Shown here piece after piece: positions 35,475 through 43,311 of a DNA stretch of 64,000 bases (position 1 is the stretch's first letter; each line of letters starts with the position of its first letter). The notes under the pieces are model-generated. The model saw only the letters and a program-made list of their open reading frames with translations. It was not told the origin of the DNA and did no database searches. The stretch spans positions 1,746,547 to 1,810,546 of the forward strand of contig CP070691.1 in NCBI GenBank assembly GCA_020353195.1. Reading direction: 5' to 3'. This DNA is from Phycisphaerales bacterium (GTDB lineage Bacteria > Planctomycetota > Phycisphaerae > UBA1845). The position numbers were made by a program, and so were the translations under genes.

Positions 35475-35641
35475 TCCTTGTAACCTTCGGCGCTTAGCCG
35501 TCAGCGATCAGTCCTTTTTCCCTTTGCCCGCGGTCGCTCGCGGGGCGCCGCCGGTGCGGGCCTATGCTTGACGCTAGGTGTCACGGCCCGATGCCACGCA
35601 ACCGGCGCGGAACCGGGCACCTCCGTGCGGTTCCGGGCGCT

Positions 35642-36070
35642 TTAGTCTCGAGTCTCCTGCTTCCAGACGGCGTCGAGCAGTCCGTTGACAAAACGGGCCG
35701 ACTCCGCGGACCCGAATTGCCTGCTGATCTCGATCGCTTCGTTGATCGCCACCTTGGCCGGCACGTCGCCGTCGTCGAGCTCGACCAACGCCACGCGGAT
35801 CACATTGCGCTCCGCCGGCGACATTCGGTCCATGGACCAGTGCCGAGCCGCCGCCGCGATTCTTTCGTCAAGCCCCGCCCGCCGATCCCAGCATCGGCGG
35901 ACAAGCGAGGCGGCCCGGGAACGCGTGGCGCGATTCGGTTCCAGGTCCGAATGGGCCAAGAAGGCGTCCACCTCGTGCAGAAACGATTCCCCTTGCGCGT
36001 CAAGCTGGGCGAGTAACTGTACAGCCAGGATGCGAGCCTGATGCCGATCGACCTTCACGATCGCCGTCAT
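35642..36070 (-). CDS. nusB: Transcription antitermination protein NusB
   Basis: The 142-residue all-helical protein has the NusB features RHQARILAVQLLAQLDAQG at the N-terminus and AERNVIRVALVELDDG, PAKVAINEAIEISRQFGS, FVNGLLDAVWK at the C-terminus. With NusE (S10) it binds boxA RNA and prevents premature termination in rRNA operons. Its ATG overlaps the ribH stop codon (ATGA), with AAGGA in front inside ribH, so the two are translationally coupled. The ribH-nusB order is widespread in bacteria. Confidence 0.95.
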   Translation of the reverse strand: MTAIVKVDRHQARILAVQLLAQLDAQGESFLHEVDAFLAHSDLEPNRATRSRAASLVRRCWDRRAGLDERIAAAARHWSMDRMSPAERNVIRVALVELDDGDVPAKVAINEAIEISRQFGSAESARFVNGLLDAVWKQETRD

Positions 36071-36567
36071 TCCTTCTTTCCGCCCTTGCCGCTTCCGGCG
36101 CCGTCGAGCCGGGCATAGAGGTTCGCCAGTTCGATGGCGGCCAGCGCGGCGTCCGATCCTTTGTTGCCCGCCTTGGCGCCCGCCCGTTCGATCGCCTGCT
36201 CGATGGTGTCGGCGGTGATCACGCCGAACGTCACCGGCGTGCCGCTGTCCATCGCGACCTGGGCGATTCCCTTGGCGCACTCGGCGGCGATGAAGTCAAA
36301 GTGCGGCGTCTGGCCGCGGATGACGCAGCCGAGGCAAACGATCGCGTCGTAGCGGCCGGTGGCCGCCAGCTTCCGGGCCGCCAGAGGCAGCTCGTACGAC
36401 CCGGGCACCCGCACCACGGTCATCTGGGCGTCGGGGCATCCGTGCCGCTGCAAGGTGTCGATCGCACCGGCAAGCAGCTTACCGGTGATGAAGTCGTTGA
36501 ACCGCGCGGCTAGCAGGGCAAACTGCTGCTGCTCGACGACCAGATCTCCCTGAATCTCTTGAGGCAT
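36067..36567 (-). CDS. ribH: 6,7-dimethyl-8-ribityllumazine synthase
   Basis: The 166-residue enzyme has the conserved sites ARFNDFIT near the N-terminus, VPGSYELPLAARKL, CLGCVIRGQTPHFDFIAAE (with the catalytic His of the TPHFD segment) and FGVITADTIEQAIERAG, followed by GNKGSDAALAAIE. It joins 5-amino-6-ribitylaminouracil and a butanone phosphate in riboflavin synthesis, as an icosahedral or pentameric assembly. CCGGAG is 9 nt before ATG 36567. It heads the ribH-nusB-ftsY operon; no FMN riboswitch was seen upstream. The C-terminus is basic (GSGKGGKKE). Confidence 0.95.
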   Translation of the reverse strand: MPQEIQGDLVVEQQQFALLAARFNDFITGKLLAGAIDTLQRHGCPDAQMTVVRVPGSYELPLAARKLAATGRYDAIVCLGCVIRGQTPHFDFIAAECAKGIAQVAMDSGTPVTFGVITADTIEQAIERAGAKAGNKGSDAALAAIELANLYARLDGAGSGKGGKKE

Positions 36568-36749
36568 CGCGCGACACTCCGGATGGAACCTCTCGGACCC
36601 TCGCTCCCTGCGCGTCCGCTCGATCGGGCGGAACCCGGCCGGTCCGACCCCGCCGAACCGGCCACTACGGCCACTATAGTACCCTCGCCGCCCCGGGAGT
36701 CAAAAGCAGGACCAGCAAACGGTGAGACGGGTGGGATGCTCGCTACCGG

Positions 36750-38858
36750 CTATCTCTTGCGCCTGCTTTTGACCCGCTGCGCTTCTTCGGCCTGCTTCTG
36801 GAGCTCCTGGAACTTCTGCACAAACCATGAGGGTTTCTTGGGCGGGGCGGGCCCCTTGGACCTTGCCGGCAGCGGAAGATCCTGCTTGGACTTCTCCTTC
36901 GCCTCCTTGATGTGCTGGCGGATGCGCCTCTGCTCGATCATGCCGAACAGGCTGCTGGTCATGATGTACAGGTTCAGCCCGCTGGGCATGGCGTAGAGGA
37001 TGAGCACGAAGAAGACCGACATGATGGGCATCATCTTCTGCATCTGGGCAGCCTGGTCCATCTGCGGGCTCTTGGCGGCCTGGGGCGGCGGTTTCGGCTT
37101 GGGCATCAGCTTCTGCTGAAGGTACATGGTGATGCCCATGAGGATCGGCAGCAGGTTGAACTCGCAGATCTCGCCCGTCAGCGCGCCGAGCAGCGGGATC
37201 TTGTAACACCTGGAGAACGTGATCAGCGCGTCGGGGGCGGTCAGGTCGTGGATCCAGAGGAAGAACGGCTCGTGCCGCATGTGGATGTTGTTCGACAGGC
37301 TGGTGTACAGCGCGATCCAGATCGGCATCTGGATGAACATCGGCAGGCAGGAACTGAGCATCGAGGTGGCGGGGTTGATCCCTTCCTCCTGATAGAGTTT
37401 CATCGTCTCCTGCTGCAGTCTGGCCTTGTCGTTTCCGAACCGCTCCTTGACCTGCTCGATTTTCGGCTGGAGCTTGCCCATCCGCTCCTGCATGCGGACC
37501 ATGTTGACCTGGCCCTTCTTGGTGACCGGGTGCAGCAGCACGCGGACCACCAACACCAGGATGATGATCGCTACGCCGTAGTTGCGGACGACGCGGTACA
37601 GCCCATCCAGGAACAGGATCATGGCGTCCGTGAGCCAGCCAAAGGCGCACCAGCCGTACTGCAACGCGATGATCCGGGGGAACCCTCGCCGGACGTAGTC
37701 GGGATTGCTCTGGCGCGTGAACGCCTTCTTGTCGTTCGGGCCGATGTAGCACTGCCGGACGAACTGCCGGGAGGCGCCCGGGGACAGCGCAAACCCGCTC
37801 ACGAGCCGGGCCGTCACGTCTCCGGCAGTGGCCACGTTGCCGTCCAGATCGACGCCCTGCACCTCTTCGACGTAATCCGGGCCCTCCTGCCCCTGGGTCG
37901 TCAACGGAACGATCACGCACGAGAAGTACTTGTTGCCCGCCCCGAGCCACCAGAACCGGCTGCCCTCCTGGCGCTTGAATAGAATCTGCATCTTGTCGTC
38001 GGCGCCGCCGATGTTCTTGAACTGCGTCCCGTCAACGTTCGCGGTGTTGGGATCGTCCGGGGACACGACGGCGGAGTAGACGTAGCGGCTGTCTGCCCGG
38101 CTGTACTCCTGCCGGATACCCACCGGTCCCCGCTCGGTCAGCGTGATGTTCAGCGTCTGATCCGTCAGGTTCTCGACCGTCTGGTCGACGGACACGTCGT
38201 ACCGGCCCTTATCCACCGGTTGCGGTTCCAGGCGGTACGCGCGCGTGAGGCGCAATGTCGGTTTGCCGTCGGCATCGACGACGTTGATGGCGAACGCAGC
38301 CGACTCCTGCCCTTCGCCGGGGTCTTCCGGCACTCCCCATTTCGCGTCAGCGAGTGAACCGAGCTTCCCGACATCGTGTCCGTTGATATTGACGTTCTCG
38401 ACCGCCAATGAGAAGAGGGGCCCACCGTCCGCGTCGCGCTGGGGTGCCAACAGGCGGTAGCGCTCAGACTCGCCGACCGATTCCGCGAAGTCCGTCACGG
38501 TGGCGGATTCGATTGCCGCCCCTCGACTCGTCAGTTCGAGACGCATGCGATAGGGGCTTTCCTCAGCATTGTCCACGTTGCCGATCGCGATGACCGCGGG
38601 CTCATCCTCATCGCTGCCCTCCGCACGATATTCCGGTGATTCCCGTGATTCGCCGATGGCCGGTCCGGTGGTCGACCCGGTCGCCGCAGGCCCGGACGCA
38701 GGACCGCTCGTGGTGGTTGCGGGCCCCGGCTGAGTGGCGGCGGGAGGCGCGGGTCTGTCGGCCTGAGGCGGACCCAACAGGCGCTGTGCGATCGCCATGT
38801 AGAGCAGGAAGGCGACGGTCGCCCACAGCAGGGCTTGTATGAGTGCTTTTTTGTCCAC
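36750..38858 (-). CDS. yidC: Membrane protein insertase YidC
   Basis: This 702-residue protein has an N-terminal transmembrane helix (LIQALLWATVAFLLYMAIAQ), a low-complexity Pro/Ala/Thr stretch, a large periplasmic domain to about residue 390, and the five-helix Oxa1/YidC core, with VRVLLHPVTKKGQVNMVRMQ, MLSSCLPMFIQMPIWIALY and MSVFFVLILYAMPSGLNLY. The basic C-terminal tail (RVKSRRKR) may bind ribosomes. It inserts and folds inner-membrane proteins with or without SecYEG. The start is GTG 38858, only 12 bp behind the phosphoesterase stop codon, so the two are likely co-transcribed. The rnpA/rpmH neighbours common for yidC are not present. Confidence 0.95.
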   Translation of the reverse strand: MDKKALIQALLWATVAFLLYMAIAQRLLGPPQADRPAPPAATQPGPATTTSGPASGPAATGSTTGPAIGESRESPEYRAEGSDEDEPAVIAIGNVDNAEESPYRMRLELTSRGAAIESATVTDFAESVGESERYRLLAPQRDADGGPLFSLAVENVNINGHDVGKLGSLADAKWGVPEDPGEGQESAAFAINVVDADGKPTLRLTRAYRLEPQPVDKGRYDVSVDQTVENLTDQTLNITLTERGPVGIRQEYSRADSRYVYSAVVSPDDPNTANVDGTQFKNIGGADDKMQILFKRQEGSRFWWLGAGNKYFSCVIVPLTTQGQEGPDYVEEVQGVDLDGNVATAGDVTARLVSGFALSPGASRQFVRQCYIGPNDKKAFTRQSNPDYVRRGFPRIIALQYGWCAFGWLTDAMILFLDGLYRVVRNYGVAIIILVLVVRVLLHPVTKKGQVNMVRMQERMGKLQPKIEQVKERFGNDKARLQQETMKLYQEEGINPATSMLSSCLPMFIQMPIWIALYTSLSNNIHMRHEPFFLWIHDLTAPDALITFSRCYKIPLLGALTGEICEFNLLPILMGITMYLQQKLMPKPKPPPQAAKSPQMDQAAQMQKMMPIMSVFFVLILYAMPSGLNLYIMTSSLFGMIEQRRIRQHIKEAKEKSKQDLPLPARSKGPAPPKKPSWFVQKFQELQKQAEEAQRVKSRRKR

Positions 38859-38870
38859 CGGTGCGAGTGG

Positions 38871-39668
38871 TTACCTTCCGTCGAGCAGGCGGGTACCCAA
38901 GAAATCGTCCAGCTCGGGCACGGCCAGGATTCTCTTGACCGCCAGTTCCACGTCGTACTCGACGCGAACAAACTCCACGCTGGCCTGATAGTCCTCGTCG
39001 CCGCCTTCCCCATTCTCGCGAACCACCACGTAGCTGGCCCGGACATCGCGGTCCCGTGGTTGACCGATGCTTCCCACGTTGATGATTGCCTTCTCGTCCT
39101 CGGTCAGTACGTAGCGGTTCGCGTCGGCCAGGTCGGCGGGCGAATCGAAGTAGGGGTCATCCAGGAAGACGCCGGGTACGTGTGTATGGCCGACCAGACA
39201 CGCGCGGTGCCGCTCCCCCAGCCGGTCGAAGTTGGCCAGGATCTTGTTCGGGTTGGTGTACACGTCCTCGGCGAACAGGTATTCGTTCACCGGGCGGCGG
39301 GGCGACGCATGCACCAGCAGAAAACCGTTGACCTCGAACCGGTCCGGCATGTTGCCCAGCAGTTCCCAGCGGCGGTCACGATGGGACTTCTTCGACTCGT
39401 CCTCCATCGCCTGCCGCGTCCAGTAGGCGGCGCGCTCGGCGCTGACGTTGAAGTTCAACGGCTCGAAGAAGACCGCCTGATCGTGGTTGCCGCAGACCGA
39501 GGCCACGCCCCGCTCCGCCAGCAGGTCGAGGCATTCGAGCGGATTCGCTCCGTAGCCCACGATGTCGCCGCAGCAGTACACCTTCTGAATGCCCCGGCGG
39601 TCGATGTCCTCGAACACCGCCGTCAGGGCTTCGATGTTGCTGTGGATGTCGGAAATAATCGCCAGCAT
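38871..39668 (-). CDS. Calcineurin-like metallophosphoesterase
   Basis: The 265-residue protein begins AIISDIHSNIEAL, the first metal-binding motif, followed by VYCCGDIVGYGANP, VCGNHDQAV and later CLVGHTHVPGVF and INVGSIGQPRD. These are the five motifs of the single-domain YfcE/MJ0936-like phosphoesterase group. It probably hydrolyses a cyclic nucleotide or phosphodiester bound by two metals. ATG 39668 was chosen because it directly precedes the first motif, although the ribosome site is weak; the frame extends to GTG 39725. The gene is just upstream of yidC on the same strand. The substrate is unknown. Confidence 0.88.
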   Translation of the reverse strand: MLAIISDIHSNIEALTAVFEDIDRRGIQKVYCCGDIVGYGANPLECLDLLAERGVASVCGNHDQAVFFEPLNFNVSAERAAYWTRQAMEDESKKSHRDRRWELLGNMPDRFEVNGFLLVHASPRRPVNEYLFAEDVYTNPNKILANFDRLGERHRACLVGHTHVPGVFLDDPYFDSPADLADANRYVLTEDEKAIINVGSIGQPRDRDVRASYVVVRENGEGGDEDYQASVEFVRVEYDVELAVKRILAVPELDDFLGTRLLDGR

Positions 39669-39984
39669 CTCTGTGGCCGATTCGCGCCGGGAATACGCCT
39701 CTGCCGTCGATCCGTTCCCCCGCACCTCTGAGCCCCGCCGGGCTGCCGCGCGGACGGCAGTCCGGTGATGCTAATCGTCGCCCGCACCGGCGTCAACGGC
39801 ACCCGCTTCGGCGCACCGATTCGGCGGGTCGAACGCTAAACCTCGGGATCAGGTGCGTTTGGCGGCTTCGGCGCGGGCGGAATCTTCGCGCAGCCGCGAT
39901 CGGCACGTTCTCCAGGCACCGGGGGCAGGCGGTGGACGGGGTCGCCGGCGACTGTGTGAAGTTGTGTCGCTGCCGCAACGGGCC
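39669..39984. other. Gene-free region between a phosphoesterase and a TolC-type gene
   Basis: This stretch of about 315 bp lies between two minus-strand genes. It contains only short chance frames. No hairpin with a T-run, RNA gene or repeat was recognised. Confidence 0.35.
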
Positions 39985-41724
39985 TCACGGCGCGTCCTCC
40001 GCCGAGGCCGACGCCGCGGATTCGAAGGTCACCAGGCGCCCCTGGTCGCCGACCCGCAGCGTTCCCGTGTCGCGCAGGAACCCCAGAATGGCAGTCCGGT
40101 AATCCGATTGGGCACGGGCGTAGCGGTTCTTGGCGTCCCGGAACGCGTTTTCAGCTTCGATCTTGTCCCGGTTGGACGCCAGCAGGCCTTTGAGCCGAAG
40201 TTCCGTGGCCTGGTCCTTGCGGAACCGGTTGATCTCGATGTTCTTGAGCTGGATTTCCATGGACACCCGAGTTTCCTCGATTCGCCGCAGCGCGTCACGC
40301 ACGTCAAGGCGGACCTCGTCGCGGCGCAGATCGTAGTCGCGCTCCGCGCGGCGCAGGTCGATCAGAGCACCACGATAATCGTTCCGCTCAGCCTTGCGAT
40401 CGAGCGGGATTTCCAACGCCAGCTCACCCCTCAACTCGGTGCGGGAGGAATTGTAACTGAACGAGTCGCTACGCTCCGGATTGGTGTCCTTCGTCACGCT
40501 GCCCCGGAAATCGAAGTCGGGCAGCAGGTTGTTTCGGGCGACCAGCACACGGCGGCGGGCATCGTCTACGAAGTCCCGCTCGTTAAGCAGGTCCAGCCGA
40601 TACCGTAGGGCTACGGCTGTTGCGTCGGCTTCGGAAACCTCCGGGGCGGCCAGACTCAGCTCGGGTTCAACCACGTCGATCGGCGTTTCCGCGGGCATGC
40701 CGAGCGTGAGCTTGAAACGATCGAGGGCGAGGTCATAGGCCGCCTCCGCGCTAACCGCTTCATTCTGAGCGATCAGGTAATCCACCCTGGCGCGGTCCGC
40801 TTCGAGCTGGAGCTCGTCCCCGGCCTTCGCCAACGCGTCGCTGCGGTCGATTTCCTCCTTGAGGGCCCGTTCGCTCTCGCGTGCGTTTTCAATCCGCGCC
40901 TTGACGCTCAGAATGTCAAAGTAGTCGCTGGCGATGGCCACAAGGAACGCCCGGCGGAACCGCTCGAAGTTCCGCACGGCGTAGATGAGGTTGCGCTCCG
41001 CCTGGTATCGTGACTCAAGGGCAACGCGGCCGGCACCACGAAACAGCGGAATGTCGGCCTCCAGAATGAACTGCCCGGATTCGCCGGCCGTCGTGTGCGT
41101 CTCGAGGTTGCGGACCAGCGTATTGATCACCCGGGCGGTCACCTCGCCCCCGAACGGCAACCGCTGGGAAACCCCCACCTGGGCCACCGTCGTCATCGCC
41201 CGGTCGAAATCCTCGACCTCCTCGGACTCGCGGTCCGGCTCGTGCGCGAATTCGACGAACTCGGCCGACACCTCACCGACGAACTGCGGCGTCCAGAGAT
41301 GGCGTTCCAGGGTCAGCGCCAGCGCGGAGAGGTACAGTTCCTCCTTCTCAAACTGGAAGTCCCGGGCGTGGCGCATGGCGTAGGCGAGGGCGTCGGCCAG
41401 CGTGAGGGGCTGCCGCTGCCCGGCCGGCTGGGTGGCGGCGGGTCGGGTCGTCGGGGCCTGCGTTGACGCGCGGGGATGAAAGCTCTCCGGCACCTGTGGC
41501 TCCACCGGGTGCGGGATGAAGCTGTACATGTCGCCGGAGCCCCCGACGCGCCCGTCTTCGGGGCCCACGTCGGCCGAATGAACCTCACCGAGCGCCGCCT
41601 GCTGCCGCGATTCGATCAGCTTGCGGACCTCCCGGTCGGCGCTCTGAATGAACCACTGCTGACAGCCCGCCGGGGCCAGACATATCAAAGCGAGAACACG
41701 CAGGATTGACCCGACTCGCGGCAT
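39985..41724 (-). CDS. TolC-family outer-membrane efflux lipoprotein
   Basis: This 579-residue protein has a lipoprotein signal with PAGC and lipidated Cys21, then a low-complexity stretch with many Thr and Pro, and a long alpha-helical TolC body. The family's repeated helical hairpins are visible in ESRYQAERNLIYAVRNFERF, RARVDYLIAQNEAVSAEAAY and RRVLVARNNLLPDFDFRGS. It would form a trimeric outer-membrane channel. The neighbouring divergent gene encodes a MacB-type permease, so the two could be parts of one export system, although a periplasmic adaptor is not seen. The start is ATG 41724. Confidence 0.87.
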   Translation of the reverse strand: MPRVGSILRVLALICLAPAGCQQWFIQSADREVRKLIESRQQAALGEVHSADVGPEDGRVGGSGDMYSFIPHPVEPQVPESFHPRASTQAPTTRPAATQPAGQRQPLTLADALAYAMRHARDFQFEKEELYLSALALTLERHLWTPQFVGEVSAEFVEFAHEPDRESEEVEDFDRAMTTVAQVGVSQRLPFGGEVTARVINTLVRNLETHTTAGESGQFILEADIPLFRGAGRVALESRYQAERNLIYAVRNFERFRRAFLVAIASDYFDILSVKARIENARESERALKEEIDRSDALAKAGDELQLEADRARVDYLIAQNEAVSAEAAYDLALDRFKLTLGMPAETPIDVVEPELSLAAPEVSEADATAVALRYRLDLLNERDFVDDARRRVLVARNNLLPDFDFRGSVTKDTNPERSDSFSYNSSRTELRGELALEIPLDRKAERNDYRGALIDLRRAERDYDLRRDEVRLDVRDALRRIEETRVSMEIQLKNIEINRFRKDQATELRLKGLLASNRDKIEAENAFRDAKNRYARAQSDYRTAILGFLRDTGTLRVGDQGRLVTFESAASASAEDAP

Positions 41725-41936
41725 GACGGGTCAATTTGGGCGCGGTTCGGCCCGGAAGTCAAGACGTTACGCCGTCAGGCACGGGGATTTGTGGGCAAAT
41801 TCAGACATCTCCTGCCCGTCGGGCAGGCGCCGGCGGCCGGGCGTTTTTTCCACGGCCGCCGCGCCGGCCCGGGTCATGGCGGGCGTTTTCGGGTATCATT
41901 ATTGTGGAGTGTTCTGTTGCCTTCGGAGCCGGTGCC

Positions 41937-43226
41937 GTGAGCGTGTTTAACGTAGAAACCCTCCTGATGGGGCTGAACAACCTGCGGCTCCACAAGCTGC
42001 GGTCGCTGTTGACGGCGCTGGGGATCATCTTCGGAGTGGGAGCGGTGATCTGCATGCTGTCGGTGACGGAGGGGGCGTCGGCCGACGAGTTGCGGATGAT
42101 CGAGATGCTGGGCACGCAGAACATCATCGTCAACTCGGTCCGCCCGCAGGACTCGGCCGAGGCGGCCCAGGCCAGGACCATTCTGATGGAATACGGTGTC
42201 CGGCGGCAGGACATGCGGTCGATGAAAGCCACCCTTCCGCACGTTCGTCAGATCGTCCCCCTTCGGACGATCGCGTTCAGCGCCCGGCGGGCGGAGAAGC
42301 GATTCGACGGTCCAGTGGTGGCCACGCTGCCCGAGTTCTTCCGATTGGTGAACATCACGGTGGCGGAGGGGCGACATCTGACAGACATCGACATGAAGGA
42401 CAAGAAGCACGTGTGCGTGCTGGGTGATGAAGCCCGGCGCGAGCTGTTCACCTTCGAAGACCCGATCGGCGAGTCGATTTTCGTGGAACGCGGCGAAGAG
42501 ACGGCGGCCTACGAGGTCGTGGGGGTGCTGAGTCGGGCGGCCACCGCCGGGGCGCCCGCCAAGGGGGTCGAGCAGCGCAACCTCAACCGTGAAATCTTCA
42601 TTCCGCTGGAAACCGCGGAAGCCCGGTACGGGGACATCCTCTTCCGCATGCGGAGCGGGGCGCGCGAGCTTCTCAAGTTCGAGTACTCCAACATGTACAT
42701 CAACGTGGACGAGACCGACAACGTGGAGCCCGTAGCCCAGATGGTGCAGCGGGTCCTCGAGCACAACCACGAGAACCTGGATTACGAGGTGCTCGTCCCG
42801 CTGGCCCAGCTCAAGATGGCGCAACGCAAGAAACGCAATTCACAGATCCAGCTGGGCCTGATCGCGGGCATCTCGCTTCTGGTCGGCGGAATCGGGGTCA
42901 TGAACATCATGCTGGCGACGGTTACGGAGCGCACGCGCGAGATCGGGATTCGACGAGCCTTGGGTGCCAAGCAGCGTCATATTGTGGCTCAGTTCCTGAT
43001 CGAAACGGTGATCCTGTCCACCAGCGGGGGGCTATGCGGCGTGGGCCTGGGATACGTGGGTTCGACGTTGATGACGCGCTGGGCCGAATGGGGCGAAGCC
43101 ATCGTCCGCCCGGAGGCGGTCGCGATCAGCTTCGGGCTCTCGATGATGATCGGCGTGTTCTTCGGAATGTACCCGGCGGTGCGCGCGGCCCGGCTGGACC
43201 CGATCGAAGCGCTGCGGCACGAGTAA
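41937..43226 (+). CDS. MacB-type ABC transporter permease
   Basis: The 429-residue protein has the FtsX/MacB layout: an N-terminal helix after LRLHKLRSLLTALGIIFGVG, a periplasmic core domain (residues about 45-290) and three C-terminal helices with ERTREIGIRRALGAKQRHI, IGVFFGMYPAVRAARLDPIEAL. In MacB-type systems such permeases transmit mechanical force to the periplasm with a TolC channel. No cognate ATPase lies next to it; the ATPase at 31085 has its own permease. GTG 41937 has GGAG 8 nt upstream; the frame opens farther back but lacks a signal. It is divergent from the TolC-like gene. Confidence 0.9.
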   Translation: MSVFNVETLLMGLNNLRLHKLRSLLTALGIIFGVGAVICMLSVTEGASADELRMIEMLGTQNIIVNSVRPQDSAEAAQARTILMEYGVRRQDMRSMKATLPHVRQIVPLRTIAFSARRAEKRFDGPVVATLPEFFRLVNITVAEGRHLTDIDMKDKKHVCVLGDEARRELFTFEDPIGESIFVERGEETAAYEVVGVLSRAATAGAPAKGVEQRNLNREIFIPLETAEARYGDILFRMRSGARELLKFEYSNMYINVDETDNVEPVAQMVQRVLEHNHENLDYEVLVPLAQLKMAQRKKRNSQIQLGLIAGISLLVGGIGVMNIMLATVTERTREIGIRRALGAKQRHIVAQFLIETVILSTSGGLCGVGLGYVGSTLMTRWAEWGEAIVRPEAVAISFGLSMMIGVFFGMYPAVRAARLDPIEALRHE

Positions 43227-43311
43227 CCGCCTCGCCCGCTCCCGTGCCTTCTTTCGCCCGCTATCAGCCCGGACTATACTGGCGCGCGGTTTTCCTCGGC
43301 GGAGCCCGGCC

